A stretch of 64,000 nt of DNA from Opitutaceae bacterium (lineage in GTDB: Bacteria; Verrucomicrobiota; Verrucomicrobiia; Opitutales; Opitutaceae), in assembly GCA_019455245.1 (NCBI GenBank), contig JACFMR010000016.1, forward strand, positions 1-64,000, read 5' to 3'. The notes beneath the pieces are model-generated. The model saw only the letters and a list, made by a program, of their open reading frames with translations, did no database searches and had not been told where the DNA came from. Shown in pieces: positions 17,645 to 26,742 of this stretch. The position numbers and the translations under genes were made by a program. Positions within the stretch are counted from its first letter, which is position 1; each line of letters opens with the position of its first letter.

Positions 17645-17809
17645 GGCGGGAGGAACAGCGGTTGGAAAACAGGCACGACCGGGAAGCCGCCACCTGACGG
17701 TTTCCCGCTTCTCCAGCCTACGCCTCCACCGCCAAGCCCGCCCCGCATCCCTTGCCCAACCCACCGCGAATCTTGCCCCCGCCTCACACTGCCACCCCGG
17801 CGCCTATGC

Positions 17810-17888
17810 CACCTATTAAGTGACATACGCGCACATCTGCTTACTTCTGTATATGTGTCACTTACGTGTCTATGTCACTTAATAGGTG
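17810..17888. promoter_or_regulatory. 18-bp perfect inverted repeat with extra TGTCACTTA half-sites
   Basis: The arm CACCTATTAAGTGACATA at 17810-17827 pairs perfectly with TATGTCACTTAATAGGTG at 17871-17888 around a 43-base AT-rich loop. The loop adds another TGTCACTTA near 17855-17863, giving three copies of the element. It lies between two minus-strand genes, after the heparinase-like gene stop and before the DUF362 start. It may be an operator array, a terminator for the glycan operon, or the end of a small mobile element; no poly-T tract supports a classical terminator. Confidence 0.55.
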
Positions 17889-17946
17889 ACATTCTTTGGA
17901 GGGATTGGGGCTGTGTGTTTTGACCGGGTGGTCTTCGAGCCAGAAC

Positions 17947-20139
17947 TCAGGTCAGGTGCCAGCCGATGGTCGTGCGGGCGGTGAAGCGGGTGAGTTTGAT
18001 GACCGTGCCGACGGAGCCCTCGTGCGGATAGGCGGCGACGAAACTTTCGGGCTGAATCCGCATTTGAGTGCCCGGTTCAGGTTCGATGGACAAACGCGCC
18101 CGACAACCCGGTCCGCGCAAAACAAAATCGCCGCCGTTCGCTGTCACCTTGGCACGAGTATGCCAGTGCCACGTGAGCTCCGCTTCACGGGTGAGCTCGA
18201 TCACATCTTCGCCACGCAGGCTCCCGTCATCGCCGACCACGATTATCCGCGTATGCCGGCGAACGCCGAGTTGCGGCAGATACGTGGCCGCCAGTTCGCT
18301 AGTGATGCGGACTCCCCCGCGGATTTTTCTGACCACGGGCTCGGCCGGAATGAACCCCTCCTCCAGAAAATCGGGAAACCACACGCAACTGTCACCGATC
18401 TGCCCGCGGCCGTCGACGGTCACGAGATTGTGCAGCGCGGTGTCGCGGCGATAAAGCGGACCAGGACCGCTGCCGACAAAGGTGCCGCCGCGCCAGACCA
18501 GCACCGCACCGTTGCACGGATCGGAATGCCCGTAGCCGCCCACCTCGCCCGCCGCCCGTCGCTGCCGGCCGAGCGGCGCGCCGCTGCGCAGCGTCACCAG
18601 CGTGTCGCCGCGCCGCACAAACACCTGGCCGCCGTCGCGGAAATACGTGACCGCGTCACCCGGCGGTTGCGTCGACCGTCGCGGATCATGCCAGAGCAAT
18701 TCATAAACGCGCCTGCGCGGCGGGGCGTGCCGATGGTCGGTATCCCGCGGATGCTGGTTCAGCAGCCGCTCGCCCAAAGCCTGCGCCTCGGCGGCGCCGG
18801 TGCGCTGTGCCGCCAGCAGATGACACCAGCTGTCGCCGGTCACGCGATATTGCGGATCGCCAAACGTCACGCCGCACGAGTCGTCGGGCGAGGTGGCGGC
18901 CGCCCGGAATCGCGCTGCCGCGGCGAAATACGGCGTGGTGTTCCACAGGTCCTCGCCCGCGCACTGGCGGAACAATTCCAGCCAGCGGTGCAGAAAACCG
19001 TGTTCGTAGATCCAGAGATTGATGCCGTGCGGGAAAAACCCGTCCGCGGGCAGCATCGCGAGCACCCTTGCAAACGCGCCGCGCAGTTCCACCGCCCAGG
19101 CTTGCGCGGCCGGATGCTCGTCCCAAAACAAAAACGCGAACGCCAGCATTCCCAGGCCGCAACCGAGGTAGTGCGCCTGCGCATAATCGCGCCGCGCCGG
19201 GTCGAGATGCTTGCGACAAATCTCCGCCACCGCCCACAGCCGCGCTTTGGCGCGCGTGCGTTCACGTGGTGTCATCGCACCGTGCAGCCAATCGTAGCCC
19301 ACGCACAGCAGGTAGAGCACCTCGCCGCTTTGCGTGTCGATGCCCAGCGGACCGAAATCCGGCCGGGCGGTCTCGCGCAGGTAGGCAAAGTAGGTGCGTT
19401 TCGCCCATGCGGTGTTTTTCGGCGTCGGTTGCAACAGCGCCACCGCCGCCGCGATCAAAGCGCGGTCGGCACCGGTCAGACGTTCCTTGCCCGTCAAAAC
19501 CTTGCCCTCGGGCGTGGTCGCATACGGCAGCGCCCACGAATCGCGCACGAGCCTATTGATCCGCCGCCAGTGCGGCGCCTTGTCCCCACGGATTTCACCG
19601 CGCAGCTGCTCAACTCCGGCAGCGTCCAGCACCAGCCGCGGATGCCGCCCTCGCAAATCCGGTCGCAACGTCACCGGCACCGGCGGCGCCCACGCCGGCA
19701 GGTTGCCCTGCAGCTGCGCACGCCGCGGTTGCAACTGCGGATCGGGCGACTCGAAACGCAGGTTGCGGTCAATGCCCTGCTGGCAGGGAAACATCACTCG
19801 CAGTTCGCCACTCAACTCCTCGTCGCCCAGAAAATAATATTTGCCGGTTACGATCTCGCGCCCGGTATGCAGCCGCACTTCCGGCAGCTCGGGTATGCCG
19901 CGCCAGCCGGGCCACGGACCGACCCGAATGCCCGGCGGCGCGGGCGCGTAAAGCGTGTTGAGAAACGTGGGCGGCTGCGCGGGATCGATCGGCCGCGCGT
20001 AACGACAGAAACGCTCCAAGTAACCCGCGGGCAGGGTCAGCCCCATCTCCACCAAAACCGGCCGCCGCACGGTTTTCGCCACTGTGGCCCGCCAGCCGCC
20101 GGCCCGGTCCCTTTTGAAACGCAATGCCTGGGTTTTCAT
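17947..20139 (-). CDS. Heparinase II/III-like protein
   Basis: A 730-residue protein with the layout of heparinase II/III-type polysaccharide lyases: beta-rich start, alpha-helical toroid at about 190-480 (LCVGYDWLHGAMTPRERTRAKARLW, AHYLGCGLGMLAFAFLFWDEHP, FPHGINLWIYEHGFLHRW), then a C-terminal beta-sheet region with GHSDPCNGAVLVWRGG and DTALHNLVTVDGRGQ, the place of the conserved lyase histidines. No signal peptide is visible. The ATG begins two bases after the stop of the preceding gene, so it is in the ABC-transporter operon and is its last gene. It probably cleaves imported uronic-acid-containing oligosaccharides; the lyase family is not assignable by eye. Confidence 0.7.
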   Translation of the reverse strand: MKTQALRFKRDRAGGWRATVAKTVRRPVLVEMGLTLPAGYLERFCRYARPIDPAQPPTFLNTLYAPAPPGIRVGPWPGWRGIPELPEVRLHTGREIVTGKYYFLGDEELSGELRVMFPCQQGIDRNLRFESPDPQLQPRRAQLQGNLPAWAPPVPVTLRPDLRGRHPRLVLDAAGVEQLRGEIRGDKAPHWRRINRLVRDSWALPYATTPEGKVLTGKERLTGADRALIAAAVALLQPTPKNTAWAKRTYFAYLRETARPDFGPLGIDTQSGEVLYLLCVGYDWLHGAMTPRERTRAKARLWAVAEICRKHLDPARRDYAQAHYLGCGLGMLAFAFLFWDEHPAAQAWAVELRGAFARVLAMLPADGFFPHGINLWIYEHGFLHRWLELFRQCAGEDLWNTTPYFAAAARFRAAATSPDDSCGVTFGDPQYRVTGDSWCHLLAAQRTGAAEAQALGERLLNQHPRDTDHRHAPPRRRVYELLWHDPRRSTQPPGDAVTYFRDGGQVFVRRGDTLVTLRSGAPLGRQRRAAGEVGGYGHSDPCNGAVLVWRGGTFVGSGPGPLYRRDTALHNLVTVDGRGQIGDSCVWFPDFLEEGFIPAEPVVRKIRGGVRITSELAATYLPQLGVRRHTRIIVVGDDGSLRGEDVIELTREAELTWHWHTRAKVTANGGDFVLRGPGCRARLSIEPEPGTQMRIQPESFVAAYPHEGSVGTVIKLTRFTARTTIGWHLT

Positions 20140-20140
20140 G

Positions 20141-21517
20141 TCAATCGAGCCGCAGAAACTGCACGTCATCGAACCACACCCGGCCTTCGCCATCTAGCTC
20201 CAGCAGCACATGCACGCGATCCGGCGCGGGTGCCAAGGCCGGCGTGGTGAGGCGGAGTTCCGTCCATTGACCTTCGTCCGTGTTCAGCGTCGCGCTGGGA
20301 AAAACCTCGTAGCCCGCCACGTCAAAAACACTGCCGCGGCCCTGCCGGTGCACGCGCAACGCCACCCGCACCGTGCCGCGCAAACCGCGCGTGAACACCA
20401 GCGCGCGCAGGAAAAGTTTGCCGCCCCTTCGAAACGGCGGTTCGCCGAACGCCGGCCCCAACGTGGACGCCAGCCACATCGAGGCGGCCTTCGCCCGGTG
20501 ATGGATGCGCAGCGAAAAGCACTCGGAAGACCCAAACCAACGTTCGCGGGCCAACTCCACATCGTCCGCCGACCCGGCGGTGATTGCGGTCGCCCAAGGC
20601 CACGCGGTGTTGCGGTCGATGTCCGCGCTGCGGAAGGTCTCCTTGAAGGTATGCAGGCCGCCCGTCCACACCGGCGTATCGGCCGCGCGACCGGGCGAAA
20701 GCAGTTGGGCGCGTTTGCAGTCGGGTTCGAGTTCGGCGCGGGCAACCGCCGCGAGCGTGTAATCTGCCGTCAGCACCGTGCCCGGCGGCAGCGTGACCGG
20801 CTCGTGATCCGGACAGGTGCGCAAGCCGAAATGCGCATCCCACATGTAGGCGCAAAGCCCGGCCAGCACCGGCGCACCCGGTCCGATCGTGAGCACCGGA
20901 TTGATGTCCTCCAAGGCCCAGGCAAACCGATCGCCCGCGCGCAGCGCGATCCGATGTTTGTCGGGACTTTCAAGATGATGGTGCTCGATGCGCCGCATTT
21001 TCGTCCCGCGCGACGCCAGGCAGCATTGGAAACGCTTGGGCGCGCGCCCATCCGGCGAAAACACTCCCGTCGGCCACAGCGTGCAAAACGTCACCTCGCC
21101 GTGATCGGCGTGCGGTGTCACCAGCCAGCCGTCACCGGGCTCAACTTCCAACCGCGCCGCCGCGTGCAGGCTGAGCCGTTGTCGCGCATCCACGCGGAAG
21201 GTCAGCTCGAACGTGCTCGTCATGCTGCGCGACTGCGTCGAGCCGACTGCGCGCAATCGCAACCAGCCCGGTCCGGCCTTCTGCAGGCTGAGCCGGCGAT
21301 GATACCGCGCCGAACGTTCGGGATCCTGATGGTTGCCGTATTGCTGCCACAACAGCGGCACGCCGACATCGCGACCGACGAGCGACACCGCTCCGGCCCA
21401 CGGCACGAATTTCACCAACGCCAGCTCGCGGATCTCCGCCACGCAGCGACTGCCGAGCAAAATGCGGCCGCTGTCGGCCGCGGTGGATTTGAACGACAGG
21501 ATGGCGCCGCGCGGCAT
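20141..21517 (-). CDS. Uncharacterised protein with C-terminal carbohydrate-binding-like module
   Basis: A 458-residue protein I do not recognise. It has no signal peptide, few long helices and is beta-rich. The last 130 residues resemble a carbohydrate-binding jelly-roll: LFLRALVFTRGLRGTVRVAL, then DEGQWTELRLTTPALAP and a final VWFDDVQFLRLD, the ending typical of CBM4/9-like modules. The middle (SFELTFRVDARQRLSLHAAARLEVEPGDGW region) suggests a beta-sandwich of a sugar-processing enzyme. It lies between the sugar-binding lipoprotein gene (3 bp gap) and the heparinase-like gene (1 bp gap), so it should take part in handling the same glycan. Confidence 0.6.
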   Translation of the reverse strand: MPRGAILSFKSTAADSGRILLGSRCVAEIRELALVKFVPWAGAVSLVGRDVGVPLLWQQYGNHQDPERSARYHRRLSLQKAGPGWLRLRAVGSTQSRSMTSTFELTFRVDARQRLSLHAAARLEVEPGDGWLVTPHADHGEVTFCTLWPTGVFSPDGRAPKRFQCCLASRGTKMRRIEHHHLESPDKHRIALRAGDRFAWALEDINPVLTIGPGAPVLAGLCAYMWDAHFGLRTCPDHEPVTLPPGTVLTADYTLAAVARAELEPDCKRAQLLSPGRAADTPVWTGGLHTFKETFRSADIDRNTAWPWATAITAGSADDVELARERWFGSSECFSLRIHHRAKAASMWLASTLGPAFGEPPFRRGGKLFLRALVFTRGLRGTVRVALRVHRQGRGSVFDVAGYEVFPSATLNTDEGQWTELRLTTPALAPAPDRVHVLLELDGEGRVWFDDVQFLRLD

Positions 21518-21520
21518 CGG

Positions 21521-22879
21521 TCAGGGTTGGGCTTCAGCCAGTGCCCGTTCAAGTTGTGTTTTCCATTCCGGTCGCAAGCCGCCGGATTGCAGTTGGCGCT
21601 CGAGATCGGTGCGCACGCCGGCGTTGATCTCCGGCACGGCGGCCATGACCTCGTCGATCGTGGCCGCGCCCGACCACAGCCGGTCCAGCCACGGCTGGAA
21701 ACGCGTCATCACCGGCCCCATTGACCAGCTGGCGAAACGCACGAAGTAGCGCGGGTCGCCGCCGGGATGTTGTTCGCTCAGCGCCCACACCTCGCGGAAA
21801 CCGCGTCCGCGCAGCTGCGGATACTTTTCCTCCTGCGCGGCGACAAACGGCACGCCGGTCAGCATGGGGCTGGGTTGATACGGCGCGGCCTCGCTGAGGA
21901 GCCACACCAGCGTGCGCCACGCGTCCTCGGGATGTTTGGTCGTGGCGCTGATCGACAGGCCGCCGCTGGCCGAGCGGAAATACCGCGGCTCCTTGCCGTC
22001 GAAACGCGGCATCGGCGCCACCGCCCAGTCGATGGTGAGCGTTTCGGCCAGCCCCGGATGTGGCACCGATTCGACCAGCATGGCCACGCGACCGGATTGC
22101 AGCATCTGCGCGGCCTGCATGCCCATCGCCTGCACCCGGCGCACATCGGGCATGATGCCGTCTTGGATCAGACCGAGGTATTCGGAATACACTTCGCGCG
22201 CCTCCGGCGAGATTTTCAGGAACAGCTGGTCGTGCCGGATCGGCGCGTGGTTCATCTGCTCCAACACCTCGATGAAATGCGCGGGGATGAACACCCCGTA
22301 GCGCTCGGGCCGGCCGTCGCCGTTGTCATCGCGGGTCAAGGCCCGGGCCGCCGCCTTGAAATCCTCCCACGTCCAGTCCGGCGCCGGCGGTTCGAGCCCC
22401 GCGGCGGCAAACACCGCGCGGTCGTAGTAGATCCCGCAGGTCTGCGTGTAGTTGCCGACACTGTAGATGCCGCCGTCGGCCGAAACCGCGACGTCGCGCA
22501 CCTCGGGTCGCAGTTGCGCCCAAAGCGGATGCGCCTCGACCAGCGGACGCAGATTGAGCAGGCGGCCCTCAGCGGCCAGCCGGTCGCGCACGGCGTTGTT
22601 GGTGTAGAACACATCCGGGGCCTGCCCCGCTGCCATCATCGCGTAGAGCTTTTCCTCGCCGCTGAACGGATTGAGTTTCACGCGAATGCCGGTCTGGGCG
22701 AAAAACTTTTCCGTCGCGGGCCGCAGCGCCGCAATCTCGGCGGTGTTGGCCGCGCAGTTGTAGATGATGGTGCGGTCGTCGCCCGGCGCCCCGCCGCAAC
22801 CGGCGAGGAGCATCATCAAAGGCAACAGCAGCCCGCACAGGCGGTGCATGCAGACAGATTTTTTGGTCCTGAAATTCAT
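21521..22879 (-). CDS. Sugar-binding lipoprotein of ABC transporter
   Basis: A 452-residue family-1 solute-binding protein. The lipobox LLAGC (C28) follows a hydrophobic segment, so it is lipid-anchored. The start at 22879 gives a basic n-region (MNFRTKKSV); ATG at 22849 (MHRLCGLLLPL) is equally possible. DDRTIIYNCAANTAEI and GQAPDVFYTNNAVRDRLA are characteristic of the carbohydrate-binding proteins of CUT1 transporters. It follows the two permeases in the same operon across a REP-like element; no ATPase is encoded here, so a shared MsmX/UgpC-like ATPase elsewhere is expected. Confidence 0.87.
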   Translation of the reverse strand: MNFRTKKSVCMHRLCGLLLPLMMLLAGCGGAPGDDRTIIYNCAANTAEIAALRPATEKFFAQTGIRVKLNPFSGEEKLYAMMAAGQAPDVFYTNNAVRDRLAAEGRLLNLRPLVEAHPLWAQLRPEVRDVAVSADGGIYSVGNYTQTCGIYYDRAVFAAAGLEPPAPDWTWEDFKAAARALTRDDNGDGRPERYGVFIPAHFIEVLEQMNHAPIRHDQLFLKISPEAREVYSEYLGLIQDGIMPDVRRVQAMGMQAAQMLQSGRVAMLVESVPHPGLAETLTIDWAVAPMPRFDGKEPRYFRSASGGLSISATTKHPEDAWRTLVWLLSEAAPYQPSPMLTGVPFVAAQEEKYPQLRGRGFREVWALSEQHPGGDPRYFVRFASWSMGPVMTRFQPWLDRLWSGAATIDEVMAAVPEINAGVRTDLERQLQSGGLRPEWKTQLERALAEAQP

Positions 22880-22886
22880 GGATGAT

Positions 22887-22961
22887 GTAGGGCGGGGTTT
22901 CCGAACCCCGCCATTGTGGGTTTGCCATTTTGCGAGGCGGGGTTCGGAGACCCCGCCCGAC
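22887..22961. repeat. REP-like palindrome, copy 4
   Basis: A 75-bp element: GTAGGGCGGGGTTTCCGAACCCCGCC, a spacer, then GGCGGGGTTCGGAGACCCCGCCC. It fills the 97-bp gap between permease and binding-protein genes within one operon. Such structures between permease and binding-protein genes can shift relative transcript stability; that is known for maltose operons but only inferred here. Confidence 0.75.
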
Positions 22962-22976
22962 AGCCGGAAAATCGTT

Positions 22977-23837
22977 TCATTTGCCCGCGCCCATGGAGAT
23001 GCCGCTGATGAAATGCCGTTGCGCGAGAAAAAACAGGATCACGTTGGGCAGCAGCACGAGCAGCGACGCGGCCATGAGGACGTTCCACTCGACCACACCG
23101 GAGCCCAGCACCTGGGTTTTCATGAGGTTGAGCCCGAGGGTCAGCGTGGCCTTCTCGGGACTGTTGAGATAAAGCAGCGGACCGAAGAAATCGTTCCACG
23201 TGCCGATGAAGGTGAAGATGAGCACGGTCGCCAGCGCGGGCCGGGCCTGCGGCAAAATGATGCTCCACCAGATGCGCAGCCGCGAGGCGCCGTCGATCAG
23301 CGCCGCCTCCTCGCTGTCGCGCGGGATGGTCATGAAAAACTGCCGCAGCAAAAAGATGTAGAACGGCGAGCCGAACAACGCCGGCACGATCAGCGGCAGG
23401 TAGGTGTCCACCCAGCCGAGCCGCGCAAACAGGATGTAGAGCGGGATCATCGTCACCTGCCCCGGCAGCATCATCGTGCCAAGGCACAGGCTGAACAGGA
23501 AGTCGCGCCCCGGAAACCGGAAGCGCGCAAACCCGTAGGCCACCAGCGCCGACGAGAGCACGGTCGCAATCATCACCGGCGCGGTGATGACGATCGTGTT
23601 CCACAGGAAGCGCCCCACGGGCAGAATCGTGACCGCGCGCACGTAGTTTTCCCATTGCAGCGCCTCGGGTATCCAGCGGTAGGGCTGCGCAAAGACATCG
23701 GGCAGCCGATGGAGCGACGAACTGATCATCCACACCACCGGCGTGCTGAAGAGCGTGCCCAGCGCCACCAGCGCCGCGTAGATCAGGCTGATGCGGAAAA
23801 TCCGGCCCGCCGGGGTGATTTCACCGGCCTGGGTCAT
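22977..23837 (-). CDS. Carbohydrate ABC transporter permease (MalG type)
   Basis: A 286-residue inner-membrane permease with six hydrophobic segments. The ATPase-docking EAA loop reads EEAALIDGASRLRIWWSIILP near residues 180-200, typical of MalG-like subunits of CUT1 sugar importers. It ends FISGISMGAGK, a common MalG-type tail. The ATG overlaps the stop of the first permease (ATGA at 23834-23837), so both are made together. It partners the neighbouring permease and binding lipoprotein for oligosaccharide import. Confidence 0.9.
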   Translation of the reverse strand: MTQAGEITPAGRIFRISLIYAALVALGTLFSTPVVWMISSSLHRLPDVFAQPYRWIPEALQWENYVRAVTILPVGRFLWNTIVITAPVMIATVLSSALVAYGFARFRFPGRDFLFSLCLGTMMLPGQVTMIPLYILFARLGWVDTYLPLIVPALFGSPFYIFLLRQFFMTIPRDSEEAALIDGASRLRIWWSIILPQARPALATVLIFTFIGTWNDFFGPLLYLNSPEKATLTLGLNLMKTQVLGSGVVEWNVLMAASLLVLLPNVILFFLAQRHFISGISMGAGK

Positions 23838-24730
23838 GTGCCGCCTCCCTCGTAGTGCACCCGTGAACGCGCCACGCGCCACGCCACCCAGGTGCAGACG
23901 GTGATGATCACAAACAGCGCCCAGGCCAGCGCCGAGGCGTAGCCCATGTCGTATTCCTGAAACGCCTTCTTGTAGATGTAGAGCACGATGAAGAGCGTGC
24001 TCTGGTTGGGGCCACCCTCGCTGCCCGGTTGCACGCCGCCGGTCATCACAAACGCCTGCGTGAACACCTGCAGCGCGCCGACCAGGCCCATGATGAGATT
24101 GAACAGCAGCGCCGGCGAAATCATCGGCAGCGTGATGGCGAAAAACCGCCGCACCGCCCCGGCACCGTCGAGCGAAGCCGCCTCGGTCAGCTCCTTCGGC
24201 ACACCCTGCAGCGCCGCGAGAAAAATGATCATCTGCCCGCCGACGGTCCACAGCGACATGAGCACCAGCGCGGGCTTGGACCACGCTTCATCCTGCAGCC
24301 AGAGCGGCCCCTCCAACCCGACCGCCGCCAGCGCGGTGTTGATCAGGCCAAATTCCGGATTGAGCAGCCACAGCCAGAGGATGGACATCGCCACGGTGTT
24401 GGTGACCGAGGGCAGGAAAAACAGCGTGCGGAAAAACCCGAGGCCCTTGACCGGCGCGTTGAGCAGCAGCGCGAGCAGCAGCGACAGCACCATGCCGAGC
24501 GGCACGCCGAGAAACGCGTAGTAGCCGGTGTTGCCGAGGCTCTTGTAGAAAATCGGATCAGCAAACATCCGCCGGTAGTTTTCCAACCCGACCCACTGTG
24601 GCGGGGACAACAGGCTCGACACCGTGAAGCTCAGGTAAAGCGAGTAGATCATCGGCCCCGCCGTCAGCAGCACGAAGCCGATCAGCCACGGCGAGATGAA
24701 ACACAGCCCCTGCCGCGTCTCGGCCTTCAT
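23834..24730 (-). CDS. Carbohydrate ABC transporter permease (MalF type)
   Basis: A 298-residue inner-membrane permease with six membrane segments starting at FISPWLIGFVLLTAGPMIYSLYLS. The EAA loop is KELTEAASLDGAGAVRRFFAITLPMISP near 195-222. It overlaps both neighbours by ATGA, upstream with the 631-residue protein gene and downstream with the second permease. The start at 24730 (MKAETRQG) is set by the overlap; a 12-residue extension exists but lies within the preceding gene. Together with the MalG-type subunit it forms the import channel of this locus. Confidence 0.9.
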   Translation of the reverse strand: MKAETRQGLCFISPWLIGFVLLTAGPMIYSLYLSFTVSSLLSPPQWVGLENYRRMFADPIFYKSLGNTGYYAFLGVPLGMVLSLLLALLLNAPVKGLGFFRTLFFLPSVTNTVAMSILWLWLLNPEFGLINTALAAVGLEGPLWLQDEAWSKPALVLMSLWTVGGQMIIFLAALQGVPKELTEAASLDGAGAVRRFFAITLPMISPALLFNLIMGLVGALQVFTQAFVMTGGVQPGSEGGPNQSTLFIVLYIYKKAFQEYDMGYASALAWALFVIITVCTWVAWRVARSRVHYEGGGT

Positions 24731-26622
24731 GCGCCGCCCTCCCCTTCGGGCGCAAACGTCGTCCACGCCTCGGCGCCGTAAAAGGTTTGAGGCGTCAGCA
24801 ACGGCGCGCCCGTCACGGCATCAATCGCCTCGAAATGCTCCAGGGCGGCCGGTGCGCCGTTGATCGTGGCAGCCACGGTTTCCTCGGACCACGGATTGTG
24901 CACGAGTTCGAGCATCGAGTCGCCGCTTTGCACCCGCGCGCGCCGGTGCCGGCCCGCGCCGGGCGCAGCGTCCTCGATGCGGATGGTTTGGACGTGAGCC
25001 CACAAGGCATCGAGATCGGCAAATTCCCGCGTGCTCCACAGCTCGCAGTAAAACCCGTTGGTCCAACCGCGCAGTTCGTCGCGATCAAAATCGCGCGCCG
25101 GGCCGGCGTAATTCGCGATGCCTACGATGAAACAACCGCCCGCCACGCGCAGGCTGACCGGCGTCGGACCGGCCGCGGGTTGTGGCACCAGCGGAATCAG
25201 CACGCCCAGCACATCGCCGTCGCGAAACAACAGCCGGCTGGTCGCGGCGAACTGCGCCGGCTGGGCCGGGTCCACCGCGCGGTTGTCCACCCGAAACTCG
25301 TCAAACGGCGCGTCCCACGAGAACATGACATCCACGCGGAATCCGCTCATTCCGCGGTGCCCCACGCCCTTGGGCGCGTAGAGCACAAGCGCACGGTTGC
25401 GCTCCTGCAGCGTGCTGGTGCGGCCTTCCTCGTAAAGATAGCTTTCGTCGGTCCGGCCGCCGGTCACATGCACGCGGTTGGGTTGGCCGACCACCGCGTC
25501 GTTGCAAACTCCGCGGCAGAAGATGGAGCGGAAGTCGGCACAGCCGCGGATTTCGGGCCGGCGGCGCAACCGGGCCATGAAAGCATCGGCGTGGCCGGCG
25601 TTGACGTAGGGTCGCTCCGCCGTGCCGAGCGTGAACTCCGGCGCGTGCCATGTCGTCAACCGGCTCCAGCCGCCGGGATACAACCCGTCCTCAAAACCCC
25701 GCGCGGCGTGGTTTTCGTGGTAACTCTCGCCGTAGGTCATCACGCGCAGCTGGCAGGGCAGCGGCTTGCCAAAAGCGAGGCGGCGCGCCTCGGCCGGAAA
25801 ATGATAAGGGATGATGGCAACGAGACCGTTCTGCAGCGTGGCCGAGGGATGGTTGTTGCGCAGCACGCGTTCCGGATCGAGCAGCATCGGTTCGTCGCAG
25901 GCCGCCGCCATCGTGCAGTGCAGGCCCGACCAGCCGCCGAGCGAATCGTCGAGGTAGGCGCGGCAATGCGGTCCGGCGAACTGCTGTGACGGTGCGTGAT
26001 AATACAACGCCGTCTCGAGCCACAGCCGCTGTTCCAAAAACAGCGCCAACCGGCGCAACTCCGCATCGCGCGCGAACTCCGCGATCAGGGCGAGAAACCA
26101 CAGGTCGAGCGCGGTGTAGGTCGGGCTGTTGTATTCGGAAAACACCGCCTGCCGGTGATGCGCGTGCCGCCGGTTGCCGACCGTGTGTGCGAAGCGGCGC
26201 AACCGCCCCGCCCCGCTTGCGACGGCCGTGGCATCATCGAAACGCTCGCCCGCCAATATCAGTGCGGCCCACGCGGCCAGCGGATGGTTGACGTTGCCGT
26301 CGTGCCACTCGCACTGCGCCGCTTCCGGCAGCGAGCGGCGGATCTGCGTTTCCAGATTGGTCGCGGTCGCGTCGGAAATCCGGCCGCGCTCGATGAGCAG
26401 CACCACCAGCATGGTCGCGGGTGTATGCGTGCCGTCGGCACTTTTCGCCTCGCCCAACAACACATCGCCGAGCGCGCGTTCGGTCGCGTCGGGCGAATGC
26501 AGCAGCGCGATCGCATACCACAGCGTGTCGCGCGGGCCGACGGCCAGCCGCGTCGCGGAATCATAACATTGCCGCCCGTGTTCCCGGGTCCAGGCGAGCA
26601 ACCGCTGACAGGACGCGTTCAT
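24727..26622 (-). CDS. Uncharacterised protein, possible alpha-toroid glycan enzyme
   Basis: A 631-residue protein without signal peptide that I cannot name. Its N-terminal 330 residues are helix-rich with repeated aromatic and glycine turns (VFSEYNSPTYTALDLWFLALI, YLDDSLGGWSGLHCTMAAA), the look of an alpha/alpha toroid found in lyases and GH88/105-like hydrolases. The C-terminal part from about 350 is beta-rich. Several histidines and tyrosines (YGESYHENHAARGF near 315) could be catalytic. It is the second gene of the transporter operon and overlaps the first permease by ATGA, so it should act on the imported sugar. A new polysaccharide lyase or hydrolase family is possible. Confidence 0.6.
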   Translation of the reverse strand: MNASCQRLLAWTREHGRQCYDSATRLAVGPRDTLWYAIALLHSPDATERALGDVLLGEAKSADGTHTPATMLVVLLIERGRISDATATNLETQIRRSLPEAAQCEWHDGNVNHPLAAWAALILAGERFDDATAVASGAGRLRRFAHTVGNRRHAHHRQAVFSEYNSPTYTALDLWFLALIAEFARDAELRRLALFLEQRLWLETALYYHAPSQQFAGPHCRAYLDDSLGGWSGLHCTMAAACDEPMLLDPERVLRNNHPSATLQNGLVAIIPYHFPAEARRLAFGKPLPCQLRVMTYGESYHENHAARGFEDGLYPGGWSRLTTWHAPEFTLGTAERPYVNAGHADAFMARLRRRPEIRGCADFRSIFCRGVCNDAVVGQPNRVHVTGGRTDESYLYEEGRTSTLQERNRALVLYAPKGVGHRGMSGFRVDVMFSWDAPFDEFRVDNRAVDPAQPAQFAATSRLLFRDGDVLGVLIPLVPQPAAGPTPVSLRVAGGCFIVGIANYAGPARDFDRDELRGWTNGFYCELWSTREFADLDALWAHVQTIRIEDAAPGAGRHRRARVQSGDSMLELVHNPWSEETVAATINGAPAALEHFEAIDAVTGAPLLTPQTFYGAEAWTTFAPEGEGGA

Positions 26623-26742
26623 CTCAAAAAGACTTACCGACGCGCAGCGGGACCTGCGCGTTGACCTTCACTGCCGGGGTGGGCGGGCACGTCCCTGCAC
26701 CCGCCAAGCAGCCCGACCCATTGCAGGTTGGCTCCAGTGCGT

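Noticed and set aside
17896..20250. 784-residue open frame on the plus strand
   Set aside because: It is the antisense of the heparinase-like gene, rich in Arg, Pro, His and Gln, without domains; a typical shadow in high-GC DNA.
20210..21724. 504-residue plus-strand frame
   Set aside because: It lies opposite the 458-residue protein and the binding lipoprotein, with Arg/His-rich low-information sequence and no motifs.
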